Of a DNA stretch of 44,772 nucleotides, positions 8,776 to 17,787 are shown piece by piece; positions within the stretch are counted from its first letter, which is position 1, and every line of letters starts with the position of its first letter. The stretch covers positions 1 to 44,772 of the forward strand of contig NZ_JAEPBG010000030.1 in the NCBI RefSeq assembly GCF_016632335.1, given 5' to 3'. This DNA is from Noviherbaspirillum pedocola (lineage in GTDB: Bacteria > Pseudomonadota > Gammaproteobacteria > Burkholderiales > Burkholderiaceae_D). The translations under genes and the position numbers were made by a program. The notes below the pieces were generated by a model that was not told the origin of the DNA, did no database searches, and saw nothing but the letters and a program-made list of their open reading frames with translations.

Positions 8776-10521
8776 ATGAACCATTCTGAACAGCTCATGT
8801 TGGCCCGGCGCGGGATCGGCGAAGCGTCGGTGCGCGGACAGGCCCTGATCGACGCCGGACTCATCTCGCCGTCGCAACTGGATATCTGCCTGCGCCAGCA
8901 AGCGTACTGGAGCGAGCAGGGGCGCACGCTCTTCATCGAAGAAATCCTGGTGCGCAACCGGTTCGTGTCCAAGAACGCGATCGTGAAAGTCAACGCCGAC
9001 ACCGATGGCGGCGCGACGAGCAGCCTGTTCCAGAAGATTCTTCCTGTTCAGGTATGCAAGCAGTATCAGATCTATCCGCTTCGGGTCACGAACGAGACGC
9101 TGGAAATGCGCTCGGCGACCCCGCTGACGGAGCGCCAGATCGCCTCCATCCTGCAAGCATGCGAAGTCAAGGTCAGCGGCGTCAAAATCATCCCGACCGA
9201 CCGTTTCGACGTCTACGAGACGCTCAACCGGCTCTCGAGCGGCGAACACTCATTCCCGACGATGCTGGCTCGCCTGAAGGTCGAAGCGATCAACGGCGTA
9301 CTGCTGCGCCAGGCCTACCAGTCCATGCTGATCGAAGCGATCGACATGCGCGCCTCCGACATCCATCTGGACCGCAAGCCCGATCCGGAAGCATGGATCA
9401 GCCACCGCATCGACGGCACGCTGGAGCAGACCCATCTGGTGCCGGCGTCGCTCATGTCGGCGCTGTTCATGCGCCTAAAGACCGAGGCGAACATGGACGC
9501 CTCCGACGACCGCCGCGCGCAGGATGGCCGGCTCAGCATTGAGGTGCGCGGACGCCTCATCGATTTCCGCGTCGCCACCCAGCCGGTTGTCGGCGGCGAG
9601 ACCATGACGCTGCGCGTGCTGGACCCGGATGCGCTGATCACGCTGGACGAACTGTTCCCGAACCAGCCGGACATGGCGCAGCTCTTCCGCAACATCTCTC
9701 GTGTCGAAGGCAAGAGCGGCGGCCTGATCCTGTTCTCCGGCCCCACCGGCTCGGGAAAGACGACCTCGCTTTACGCGCTGGCGCAGGAATTCCCGCGTGA
9801 CGAGGCCAATATCCTCACCGTCGAGCAGCCGGTTGAATATGTGCTGCCGTTCACGCGCCAGATCCAGCTCAATGCGCATCTGAAGGAACAGGCACTCGAT
9901 GTGGAGCGTTCGATGCTCCGCCAGGACCCGGACGTGCTGATTCTGGGCGAGATCCGCGACAGCGACACGATGATGGCCGCGTTGCAGTTCGCCCAATCCG
10001 GCCACCTGGTGCTGGCCACCATCCACGCCAATAACCCGGCTGAGACGTTCGAGCGCGTCACCAATTTCGCCGAAGGCTCTTCCAAGGCCAGCGCGCTGTA
10101 CATGCTGGCCAACAACCTGCGCGTCGTGGTGAGCCAGCATCTCGTGAAAACCCTGTGCACCTGCGCCAGCGCGGTGGACGCGGCCGACGACATCGCCGAT
10201 ATCGCGAGCAAAGCGGCATACCGGCAGGTTCACTTGCGCCAGACGAATCTGCTGCGCCGTGCAAAGGGTTGCCCGCGCTGCCGCCATACCGGCTATTACG
10301 GCCGCGTCGCGTCCCACGAAACTCTGATCATCGCGACCGATTCGCAGACCCGCGCCGACCTGACCGCGCTGGTTTTCGACTCCGGCAAGGCGTATTCCCG
10401 CCTCAAGGAAATCTCGGGCGTCACGATCAAGTCCCGCGAAGAGTCGCTCGCCCGCCTGCAGGAAACCGGCGTCATCGATCTGGCGACCACGCTCAAAGGC
10501 GCGGCCAAGGAGCTGCTCTGA
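8776..10521 (+). CDS. pilQ: Pilus assembly ATPase, GspE/PilQ family
   Basis: This 581-residue cytoplasmic ATPase should power pilus extension. Walker A, GPTGSGKT, lies at residues 322-329; a Walker B-type DVLILGEIRD segment with the acidic pair and a histidine-box ATIHAN follow. The N-terminal 180 residues resemble the N-terminal domain of GspE-type ATPases. Near the C-terminus CTC and CPRC pairs form a possible zinc-binding tetracysteine. Length and motifs fit the R64 PilQ type. An AGGA site overlapping the preceding stop codon sets the start. The gene joins the next one by a TGATG overlap, implying coupled translation. Confidence 0.92.
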   Translation: MNHSEQLMLARRGIGEASVRGQALIDAGLISPSQLDICLRQQAYWSEQGRTLFIEEILVRNRFVSKNAIVKVNADTDGGATSSLFQKILPVQVCKQYQIYPLRVTNETLEMRSATPLTERQIASILQACEVKVSGVKIIPTDRFDVYETLNRLSSGEHSFPTMLARLKVEAINGVLLRQAYQSMLIEAIDMRASDIHLDRKPDPEAWISHRIDGTLEQTHLVPASLMSALFMRLKTEANMDASDDRRAQDGRLSIEVRGRLIDFRVATQPVVGGETMTLRVLDPDALITLDELFPNQPDMAQLFRNISRVEGKSGGLILFSGPTGSGKTTSLYALAQEFPRDEANILTVEQPVEYVLPFTRQIQLNAHLKEQALDVERSMLRQDPDVLILGEIRDSDTMMAALQFAQSGHLVLATIHANNPAETFERVTNFAEGSSKASALYMLANNLRVVVSQHLVKTLCTCASAVDAADDIADIASKAAYRQVHLRQTNLLRRAKGCPRCRHTGYYGRVASHETLIIATDSQTRADLTALVFDSGKAYSRLKEISGVTIKSREESLARLQETGVIDLATTLKGAAKELL

Positions 10522-11768
10522 TGTTCAATTCGCTGCGCAGCTATCACGTCGACTATCTGCTGAAGTCGAAAGCGGATGCCAACGCGGTGGAGGACCGCAT
10601 GGCGCCGGGCCATTTCCGTCATCGTGCGCTGATCGTCGGCGAGAGCGAGGAAGAAGTGGTTTCCGTGGTGCGCCGGCAGGGCGGGATTCCGGTCAATGTG
10701 GAAATGGTGCGCAACCGCTTCAAGTTCTTCAAGCGTGTCTCCGCAGAGTACAAGAAGCAGTTCCTGATGGCGATCCATTTCAACTGCGCGTCCATGTCGG
10801 CGGCGCGCGCACTGGAAGCCGTCATTGAATCGGATACGTCCAGCACCCGCGCCCAGTTGAACAGCGCGCTGGCGATCATCAAGCGCGGCGGCGGCTTCAT
10901 CGAGGCACTGGTCAGCCTGAACTTCTTCAATGAATCGACCCTCGCGATCCTGGAAGCGGGAGAGCGGACCGGCACGCTCACCGAGGCGCTGCACACCGCA
11001 GTGGAACACCTTGACGCCCGCGCCGTGAACAACAAGCTGATGACCGGCATGGCGTCGATGGCTGGCCTCGAGATCTTCATGGCGATGAGCACCGTGGTCA
11101 GTAATCGGTACGTGATGCTGCCGATGATGCTGGACAACATGCCGGTGGACGCCACGCCGGCGAAGACCCAGGAAATTCTGGACGCCATCCACAGCGCGAT
11201 GCTCTTCAGCGACGTGATGATGTGGGGAACGCTCGGCCTGTTCTTTGTCGTCATCATGGCCGTTTACGCCTATTTCGACCGGGATCAGGCGTTCCGCACA
11301 TGGGTCGACGACAAGGTGATGAGCGTGCCGGTGCTGAGCCAGGCCATCCTGCATTCCGCCGTCGCCAATTCCTTCCGGGTCGCGGCCTCGCTGGTCAAGG
11401 GCGGCGTCCACCTGAATGCCGCGATCGCCATCGCCGAGAAGAGCACGCGGGTGCCGGGCGTCATGCGCTACTGGGCACAGGCGCGGGTGCGTTCGGAGAA
11501 CGGCGACTCGGTGGCCGCGATGCTTTCGCAGTCGATGCTCGACAACTCCGACCGGCTGCTGGTCGGGGCGCATACCGACCGCGCGCAGCTGGCGACATCG
11601 TTCGCAACCATTGCGGAGCGCCGCAGCTACATGGCGAGCAAGGCCTCCAAGCGCTTCGGCATGGTGTCGTTCTTCGCCACCGCCGTCTATCTGACCGTGG
11701 CCGTTCTCGGCTCGATTTATGTGATCTGGATTCAGAACGAATCGCTTCTGTCTGGACTGAAAGGCTAA
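10521..11768 (+). CDS. pilR: Pilus inner-membrane platform protein, GspF/PilR family
   Basis: This 415-residue protein is the polytopic platform that interacts with the ATPase. Two repeated helical GspF-type domains (about residues 60-190 and 270-395) alternate with three hydrophobic segments: a strong one near residue 240 in the LGLFFVVIMAVYAYF stretch, a weaker one around 175-200, and a final one near 390-408. The start codon overlaps the ATPase stop by one base. The frame is open another 366 bases upstream inside the ATPase gene, but that extension is a shadow of pilQ. It corresponds to R64 PilR. Confidence 0.88.
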   Translation: MFNSLRSYHVDYLLKSKADANAVEDRMAPGHFRHRALIVGESEEEVVSVVRRQGGIPVNVEMVRNRFKFFKRVSAEYKKQFLMAIHFNCASMSAARALEAVIESDTSSTRAQLNSALAIIKRGGGFIEALVSLNFFNESTLAILEAGERTGTLTEALHTAVEHLDARAVNNKLMTGMASMAGLEIFMAMSTVVSNRYVMLPMMLDNMPVDATPAKTQEILDAIHSAMLFSDVMMWGTLGLFFVVIMAVYAYFDRDQAFRTWVDDKVMSVPVLSQAILHSAVANSFRVAASLVKGGVHLNAAIAIAEKSTRVPGVMRYWAQARVRSENGDSVAAMLSQSMLDNSDRLLVGAHTDRAQLATSFATIAERRSYMASKASKRFGMVSFFATAVYLTVAVLGSIYVIWIQNESLLSGLKG

Positions 11769-11770
11769 CC

Positions 11771-12616
11771 ATGATCAACCCGACTTCCCTGGCGCCGGTC
11801 TACTCGGCCATGATTGCCGGCCGCGTCGTGAACCATTCCGGCGATGTCGACAAGTCGATTTTCTTCATTGCCCGCGAGGTGCTCCATACTGACAAGATTC
11901 ACACCCTTGTTTCGGTCGATGCGAAAGCCAATCAGGCTTACTACTTTGCGGTGCCTTCTACGGCGCTGTCGCAGACCGGTTCCTTCGAGACCCCGCTGGC
12001 GGCCGCGTTCCCGGCGCATCCCGAGCATGCGGGCGACGGTGCCTACTATCTGGAGCGGGAAACGTTCGCCTGCGCCGTCATCAAGGATGGCGAGTCGTTC
12101 CAGTGTCTCACCAACAAAAGTGATGTGCTGCTGAACCACCTGCGCGACCTGGACCTGTCCATTCACCGGGTCGATGGCGCCGCGCCGTGGCGACTGGAAT
12201 CCGCGGTAGGGCGCTACCGTCGCTTCGCCGACGGCTTTTCGGAAAAGACGATCAAGCTGGCGGCCTCGGTGACTGCCGTCGCGGCGGTTGTCGGATTCGC
12301 AGCCATGCTGGCGCACAGCGTCATGTCCTCCCACCTGAAAAACACCAGCGCCAAGGCGACCGAGCAGCTCAACGCCATCGTCATGCGCATCGAGCACGCG
12401 TCCCCCCTGTCGCAGCAACTGGCGCAGTTCCAGAAGGTTTCCTCGACGGTCGTGCGCGCCGGCGGCTGGATCGATGCCTACCAGTTGAAGGGCAACGCCG
12501 AGACGTTTTCGGTCAGCCTGCCCGAATGGGTCACGCAGGACTACATCAAGGCGCTCGGCCAAGGCACCCGAGCCGACAAGGATGCGAAGAACAACGTCAT
12601 ACGGGTAGAAAAATGA
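11771..12616 (+). CDS. Bitopic inner-membrane pilus protein (PilO/PilL-like position)
   Basis: This 281-residue protein has a cytoplasmic N-terminal domain of about 160 residues. One membrane segment at about 161-188, rich in Ala and Val, leads into a periplasmic domain of about 90 residues. That shape resembles the PilM-PilN fusion or PilO-type assembly proteins of type IV pili, which link the cytoplasmic motor to the periplasmic ring. I cannot assign it to a named family with certainty. It follows pilR by two bases and overlaps the next gene by four bases (ATGA), so it belongs to the same translationally coupled block. Confidence 0.7.
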   Translation: MINPTSLAPVYSAMIAGRVVNHSGDVDKSIFFIAREVLHTDKIHTLVSVDAKANQAYYFAVPSTALSQTGSFETPLAAAFPAHPEHAGDGAYYLERETFACAVIKDGESFQCLTNKSDVLLNHLRDLDLSIHRVDGAAPWRLESAVGRYRRFADGFSEKTIKLAASVTAVAAVVGFAAMLAHSVMSSHLKNTSAKATEQLNAIVMRIEHASPLSQQLAQFQKVSSTVVRAGGWIDAYQLKGNAETFSVSLPEWVTQDYIKALGQGTRADKDAKNNVIRVEK

Positions 12617-13104
12617 ACAACTCACTGCTGAAGTGGAAATCGCTCGCCACGAAGCTTTCCTCGTCCGCTCGCTACGTCAGCGTCGCGACCCCGAGCGTCG
12701 TTGCCGTCGCGCTGCTTTCCTCGTGGTTTGCGTTCCACCAGGTGCAGCAGGTGCTGGACGACACGTCGAAGACGGTTGCGGCCAGAAACGATATCGCTGC
12801 CACCCAGGCCGCGACGGTAAAGAAGATGCCGCTGACAGCAGCTGGCTATGAGGAGGCACGCCGCCTAGTGGGAGAAGGCAATCCGGGCGTCGTAGTCAGC
12901 CTGAACAAGGACAAGTCCGCGCTCACCGTCTCGGTGTCCGATCCCGCGCTGATGCCGGAGTGGCTTTACCTCATCTCCACCATGCAGGCGTACCAGCCCG
13001 GCCTGATGTGGCAAGCCGAAACCATTTGCCTGAAGAAGTGCGAGGGCGGGGAAGCCGCCTTCGCCGAGCTGAAGGCATACACCCAACAGGTCGTGATCCA
13101 GTAA
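12613..13104 (+). CDS. Small bitopic pilus assembly protein
   Basis: This 163-residue protein has a basic cytoplasmic start, one membrane segment at about residues 25-45 and a periplasmic domain with a CLKKC motif near residues 136-140 that could form a disulphide. The start overlaps the previous stop by ATGA. Size and topology fit the small PilO/PilP-type partners that pair with a larger bitopic protein in type IV pilus machines. The specific family is not recognised. Confidence 0.7.
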   Translation: MNNSLLKWKSLATKLSSSARYVSVATPSVVAVALLSSWFAFHQVQQVLDDTSKTVAARNDIAATQAATVKKMPLTAAGYEEARRLVGEGNPGVVVSLNKDKSALTVSVSDPALMPEWLYLISTMQAYQPGLMWQAETICLKKCEGGEAAFAELKAYTQQVVIQ

Positions 13105-13120
13105 CCCAACAGCACCCATC

Positions 13121-13924
13121 ATGAAACTCACGAGGAAAATCATTTTTGGCGTCGCGGCCGTCGCGATCGCCGGTACCGTCGGCGCGGCCTACAGCGTTTC
13201 GCTGGCCGGTTCGCCCGCCAACAGCGCCAGCGGCGCAGGCAACCCGCTTGCCACCGTCAACGGCCGCATCGTCAGCGAGTCGACACTGCTGCCGCTGCTG
13301 CAAAACGGTCTGGACCGCACCAATGCGCTGGACCGCCGCATCACCGTGGAGGTCGTGGCGCAGACAGCGGAGAAGAATTTCCCGAGCGAGGCGCGTGCCG
13401 CCCTGGACGCGGCGCGCGGCGACCTCCTGTTCCAGCTTTACGCCGCAAAGCGTACCGCTACATTGCGCGCCGCCGTCACCGAGCGCGATATCGCCGACGT
13501 GTACGAAACGAAGATCACGGCCGAGGATTCGCGCCAGCTCAAAGTGCGGACCTTCGTGGCCTCGGATGCGAAAGACGCCCAGACGGCTTATGAATCCGTG
13601 GCGAGCCGGCGCAACAGCCCCGAAGGCAAGGAAGCTATCGGCAAGTTCGCCTACCTGAAAAAGGATGGCGATCACTTCGTCGCCACCGCTGAGATTCCCT
13701 ACAACCTCGGCCAGATGATGAAAAAGCTGAAGGCAGGCGACGTGCTGCCGCCGACAGTCATCCGCGAAGGCGTGCTGGTCGCCTACATCGAGGAGGTCAA
13801 GGACGTACCCAAGCCTTCTCTTGAAAAGGTTAAGGAAGACATCCGGACCTACCTGGTCAACGATCGGCTCTCCAAGGAGATCCAGGCATTGCGGAAGGAG
13901 GCCAAGATCGAATTGAGAGGGTGA
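13121..13924 (+). CDS. PpiC/SurA-like periplasmic peptidyl-prolyl isomerase or chaperone
   Basis: This 267-residue protein has an N-terminal signal anchor (residues 4-28). A SurA-type helical chaperone part begins with the typical A-T-V-N-G-R-I-V element and is followed by a degenerate parvulin domain. The closing helix, with SLEKVKEDIRTYLVNDRL, is characteristic of SurA/PpiC C-termini. The parvulin core is poorly conserved, so it may work as a holdase rather than an isomerase. Its place between assembly genes and pilins suggests that it escorts pilins or the adhesin through the periplasm. Such a chaperone is not part of the R64 pil operon. Confidence 0.75.
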   Translation: MKLTRKIIFGVAAVAIAGTVGAAYSVSLAGSPANSASGAGNPLATVNGRIVSESTLLPLLQNGLDRTNALDRRITVEVVAQTAEKNFPSEARAALDAARGDLLFQLYAAKRTATLRAAVTERDIADVYETKITAEDSRQLKVRTFVASDAKDAQTAYESVASRRNSPEGKEAIGKFAYLKKDGDHFVATAEIPYNLGQMMKKLKAGDVLPPTVIREGVLVAYIEEVKDVPKPSLEKVKEDIRTYLVNDRLSKEIQALRKEAKIELRG

Positions 13925-13991
13925 ATTTTTCAAGCAGCAGTTTCTTTGTAAGTCGGCAGTTCCACTAATAATCAATCGGGAGTTTTAAGAA

Positions 13992-14642
13992 ATGAAGAAG
14001 GTTTTCAAACACAAGAAGAAGCAGAGCGGTTTCGTCGGTCCCCTGTTTGTGGCGATCCTGCTGATCGCGGTCGTGATGGGCGCAATGGCCAAGATGAGCC
14101 GCAACAGCACCACCGGCGTCACCGATCAGGGCGCGAAGACGAACGCTGCGGTGCTGATGAAGCAGTCGAGCGATTTCAAGGCCGGTTTCGACCGCCTGCT
14201 GACCACCGGCACGGTGACCGCCAACCAGATCACGTTCGACACCAACGCCACGACGGGCCTGTTCAACCCGACGCCTGGCGCACAGTACGCCGTGCTGCAT
14301 ACGCCGCCTGCCGGCGTGGCGCAGAGCGGCACCCCGGCCTACACCTATAACCCGAACATCAAGCTGCCGAGCATTGGCTCGAACAGTGCGGCAGACGGTG
14401 TGGTCGTGGTCGGCAACATCTCCCTCGCCGTGTGCAACCAGATCAATACCCAGCTCTACAACGATGCGGCGACCAACACCCCGGCCACCTCGACCGGTTC
14501 GTCCGCCTCCTGGATGGGTACGGCAGCAATCGACGATAGCGGCCTGACCACCAATGGCAACTTCTACAACGGCCGCCCGGAAGGCTGTGTGAAGACCAGC
14601 GACGGCCAGTACGTCTACTACAAGGCGCTGAACGAGGTTTAA
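13992..14642 (+). CDS. pilS: Prepilin-like major pilin (PilS-like)
   Basis: This 216-residue protein has the form of a type IVb prepilin. A short basic leader ends in QSG, followed by a hydrophobic segment of about 20 residues beginning FVGPLFVAILL and a soluble domain. Two cysteines, near residues 144 and 199, sit in the VCNQIN and EGCVKT contexts typical of the pilin D-region disulphide. The predicted cleavage after Gly13 would make Phe the first residue and Leu the fifth, so the usual Glu5 is missing. GGGAG lies eight bases upstream. A terminator hairpin follows within 20 bases, which would make this the most abundant pilin product. Confidence 0.75.
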   Translation: MKKVFKHKKKQSGFVGPLFVAILLIAVVMGAMAKMSRNSTTGVTDQGAKTNAAVLMKQSSDFKAGFDRLLTTGTVTANQITFDTNATTGLFNPTPGAQYAVLHTPPAGVAQSGTPAYTYNPNIKLPSIGSNSAADGVVVVGNISLAVCNQINTQLYNDAATNTPATSTGSSASWMGTAAIDDSGLTTNGNFYNGRPEGCVKTSDGQYVYYKALNEV

Positions 14643-14658
14643 TCCGCTCCCTCAGTCA

Positions 14659-14685
14659 GGGCCGTCCGTGGGGATGGCCCTTTTC
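14659..14685 (+). terminator. Intercistronic terminator/attenuator between the two pilin genes
   Basis: GGGCCGTCC at 14659-14667 pairs with GGATGGCCC at 14672-14680 (one G-U pair), followed by TTTTCC. It lies inside the operon between the major and minor pilin genes, so it would let only part of transcription reach the minor pilin and the adhesin. Confidence 0.65.
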
Positions 14686-14708
14686 CTTCGCTCCTTTCAT
14701 CGCGCATC

Positions 14709-15227
14709 ATGAAAAACAGACAATCAGGAATCGTCGTCGCTTATCTGCTCGTCGCCATCAGCTTGCTGTCGGTAGTGACGCTGGCCTATTCGAAAATCGC
14801 CCGTTCCAGTTCCCTGAGCCAATGGAACCAGGACACGAAAACGGCGCTGCTCGATCAGGTTTCCCTGATTCGCGGCAGGATCATTGCGTGCGCGACGATG
14901 TACCCGAGCGGAGATTCGGTGAACCATGTCCGGTTTCCGACTACCCCAACGGTCGCCCTCGTATCCGACCTGACCTGTCCAGGCAGTCCGTCTACCAACA
15001 CCAATCTGTGGTCAGGCACTGGTGGATTGCCGTTGCCCGCCATGCCGTCGCGTTTCCGCCCCTGGACTTACACATATGTCTCCGGCGGCACCATGAGCAT
15101 CACCACCACCGCGGCCCTTGGGACTTCAGATAGCGCCGCCATGGGCGTGCTCGACGCCGTGGCCAGCCGTATCGGCAGCAGCGCCACCCGCTCCGCCGAT
15201 CAGCTTGTCATCAAGCTGATGAACTGA
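14709..15227 (+). CDS. Minor prepilin-like protein
   Basis: This 172-residue protein starts with MKNRQSG followed by a hydrophobic helix (IVVAYLLVAISLLSVVTLAY), the pattern of a prepilin leader and first helix. After cleavage the fifth residue would be Tyr, not Glu. Two cysteines lie near residues 58 and 97, and the rest is rich in Ser and Thr. It is separated from the major pilin by an attenuator and from the adhesin gene by one base. It is probably a minor pilin that links the adhesin to the filament tip; no closer family is recognised. Confidence 0.7.
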   Translation: MKNRQSGIVVAYLLVAISLLSVVTLAYSKIARSSSLSQWNQDTKTALLDQVSLIRGRIIACATMYPSGDSVNHVRFPTTPTVALVSDLTCPGSPSTNTNLWSGTGGLPLPAMPSRFRPWTYTYVSGGTMSITTTAALGTSDSAAMGVLDAVASRIGSSATRSADQLVIKLMN

Positions 15228-15228
15228 C

Positions 15229-17769
15229 ATGCATCCTGAACATCGCAACATGGCTACTTCTCCTGCATTTTCCTTGACCCGCCGGGTCGTTCTCGCCGCG
15301 TTCACCATCGGCGCCACTGTGCTTGCACCCCTCGCATCCGCCGCTTCTGCCAACGAAGTGCTGGGCGTGGCCGATATGACGAGGTCCGCGACGCAGAAGA
15401 TAGCCGTCCAGCAGGCGATCATCGCGCTGGCCTCGGAGAGCAGCGACAGCGACGCGGATGGTTTCATCGAGCCGCCCGCGATGGACACGACTGCTGGCGG
15501 CCCGGCTGGTGGCGGGTTCATCCCGTCCACCAGCGCAGCGCCGAAAACCGATTCCTATGGCATGAAGTTAGGCTATTGCGCATGGGACAACGGATCGACA
15601 AACACCAGTACCGGCAGGATCTCCGGCAGCACCAGTTCTCCAGGCGCACCCGTTCTCGCCATCATCTCCGCTGGCATCGACAACACGTTCAATACGACCT
15701 GCGCGTCCCTCGCGGCTGGTGGCGGTGCGGCCGGCGACGATTTTGTGATTGCCTATAACTCGATCCAGATCCAGCAAGGCAACTCGGGCACCCTGTTCTT
15801 TGGCGACCCGGTTGCCTCATTGTCGGTGCTGCAGGGACTGAGTGCGGCCACCCTGAAGGATGGCCAGCTGCGCCTGACCAAGGATACGAACGCGCTGTAC
15901 CGCTGGAATGCCGGCACATCCGTCTGGACGCCGGTCGGTGGAACTGGCTCGAGCATGCCGTGGCTCACCGATAACAACAATAACTATTACTCGAACAACC
16001 AGATTTCGATTGGCACGAAGTCGCCCCTCGCCATGTTCCAGGTCCATGCCGGCGCGTTGGGCACTTCCGCGGGTAATACGCTGGACATTTCAATGGCCAG
16101 CCACACCAATGGCAACTACACGATGCTGCGCACGTTGGCCTACCGGTTTGCCAATGGCGGAGGATGGGATACAGCGTCCACCCGCCTGCAAATGAAGGTC
16201 GATAGCACCGACATGGGCTATATCGAATTCAATCCCGCTGGTGCACAGGGAGGCATTGTGTTCGGAACCGGCATGTCGACGAATGGACCAGGCGCAATTC
16301 CCGAGCGCATGCGCATCTCGCAGGACGGTCGCGTGGGCGTCAATCTGACCACTCCGTACGCCGGCGTTGCAGTCAATTATTCCGGCCTCATCGGCAATGC
16401 CAATCAGTATCCCTATGACGTTGGTGCCGGAACGATTGCGGCTGGTAAGTCGATCTACAGCTATGGCACGATGTGTATCGGGAACTCAAATGCCGACTGC
16501 TCGGGCACTTATGGCCTGTACATGTATTACGGCGGGATCAATATCAACCAGAATAATCAATATCCCACCAATCTGAGCCAAGGATACAACGGTGCGCTGA
16601 AGGTTACGACGCCAAGTGGATGGGTTGATATCGGGTCAGAGAACAGTGGCTGGGCGCACTTCGTCACCGATCGAAATCTCTTTTATTTCAATAGAGAATT
16701 ACAGGCCGAAACTGCCTTAAGGGTTTACAACACCAACACCTATTTCACAAGGACGGACGGTATCATCAACGGCTATCGGGTCTGGACGGAACAGCCGTGG
16801 GCCGGCCGTACAGTGGCGTCCAACAGTTACGGCTATGATTTTTGGTCCGCGCCGCTGCAAATCAGAGAATACAACTATGAAGTCGGTAACGGCGGTGACA
16901 TAAACCGCGCACCGCGCTTAGCCTTTCACTGGGGCCAGGTTGCAGCCGCTATGATCAGGTTGAACTACGATGCAGTTATTGAACTCGTAAATCAGTCCGG
17001 CACCGACTATGCAAGCATGCGCGGAGGGAATTTCTGGGGTTATGGTTTCTACCAGTATTCCGATGCGCGGCTGAAGCGTGATATCGCCCCGATTTCGAAC
17101 GCGCTTGCCACGATCGCCAACCTGCATGGCTATCGATATTATTTCGATCATGAAAACCATCCGGACCGCAAGCTGCCTACTGGCCGCCAGATCGGATTCA
17201 TTGCGCAGGAAATGGAGAAATGGGTCCCTGAACTGGTCACCACCGGAGGAGATGGATATAAGACGGTCAACTACGCGCAGATGACGGCTCTCCTCCTGGA
17301 AGGTATCAACGAGCAGCAGGCCGTGCTCCAGCACCTGACCAAGAAGAACCAGTCCACCTTGTCCTTTGCGATCCCGACCATCGAAGGTAATGACGCACAC
17401 TTCAAGCGCATCGAGACGGAGAAGCTGACCGCGGCGCAGATCGAAGCCGAGCAGGCGCGGATCAAGAAACTGAAGGCAGAGGAAATCGAGGCCGAGCGCA
17501 TCAGCCTCGTGAAGACGGGCGAAGCGGAAGTGTTCGTGAATGCGGGAAGCTTTCAGCCGATCTTCGCGCCGGCAACCGGCACGCAGTACATGGTCAATGC
17601 CTTTGCGGAGGACGGGAGTATTGCGATTGCATCGGTTACCGCGACCGGCAAGCGCCTCATCGTGACTCCTATCAGCGGCTCAGGGATCGATGTGCAGGCT
17701 TGGGGAAACCAGATCGGTGTGCTGGCTGAGAACAAGACGGTCAAGACCACCTGGATTCGTACACACTGA
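15229..17769 (+). CDS. pilV: PilV-like pilus tip adhesin with C-terminal Peptidase_S74 chaperone domain
   Basis: This 846-residue protein has a Sec-type signal peptide (about residues 16-40). An N-terminal region follows that contains YCAWDNG, IISAGIDNTFNTTC and GDD motifs, like those of PilV-type tip proteins and some tail fibres. The middle is long, beta-rich and rich in Gly, Asn and Tyr. The C-terminus has the Peptidase_S74 pattern: YSDARLKRDI with the putative catalytic Ser611 and Lys616, then GFIAQEMEKWVPELV and a VNYAQMTALLLEGINEQ helix. A coiled-coil and beta tail of about 130 residues completes it. In phage fibres S74 domains drive trimer assembly and then cut themselves off just before the serine. 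The start is one base after the minor pilin; an ATG seven codons later also fits. Confidence 0.85.
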   Translation: MHPEHRNMATSPAFSLTRRVVLAAFTIGATVLAPLASAASANEVLGVADMTRSATQKIAVQQAIIALASESSDSDADGFIEPPAMDTTAGGPAGGGFIPSTSAAPKTDSYGMKLGYCAWDNGSTNTSTGRISGSTSSPGAPVLAIISAGIDNTFNTTCASLAAGGGAAGDDFVIAYNSIQIQQGNSGTLFFGDPVASLSVLQGLSAATLKDGQLRLTKDTNALYRWNAGTSVWTPVGGTGSSMPWLTDNNNNYYSNNQISIGTKSPLAMFQVHAGALGTSAGNTLDISMASHTNGNYTMLRTLAYRFANGGGWDTASTRLQMKVDSTDMGYIEFNPAGAQGGIVFGTGMSTNGPGAIPERMRISQDGRVGVNLTTPYAGVAVNYSGLIGNANQYPYDVGAGTIAAGKSIYSYGTMCIGNSNADCSGTYGLYMYYGGININQNNQYPTNLSQGYNGALKVTTPSGWVDIGSENSGWAHFVTDRNLFYFNRELQAETALRVYNTNTYFTRTDGIINGYRVWTEQPWAGRTVASNSYGYDFWSAPLQIREYNYEVGNGGDINRAPRLAFHWGQVAAAMIRLNYDAVIELVNQSGTDYASMRGGNFWGYGFYQYSDARLKRDIAPISNALATIANLHGYRYYFDHENHPDRKLPTGRQIGFIAQEMEKWVPELVTTGGDGYKTVNYAQMTALLLEGINEQQAVLQHLTKKNQSTLSFAIPTIEGNDAHFKRIETEKLTAAQIEAEQARIKKLKAEEIEAERISLVKTGEAEVFVNAGSFQPIFAPATGTQYMVNAFAEDGSIAIASVTATGKRLIVTPISGSGIDVQAWGNQIGVLAENKTVKTTWIRTH

Positions 17770-17787
17770 ATTACATGGCTGGCCTTG

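Noticed and set aside
15229-17769. Shufflon (invertible C-terminal cassettes) at the pilV-like gene
   Set aside because: No inverted 19-bp-type repeats, alternative C-terminal segments or Rci-type recombinase gene follow; the next gene is an AraC regulator.
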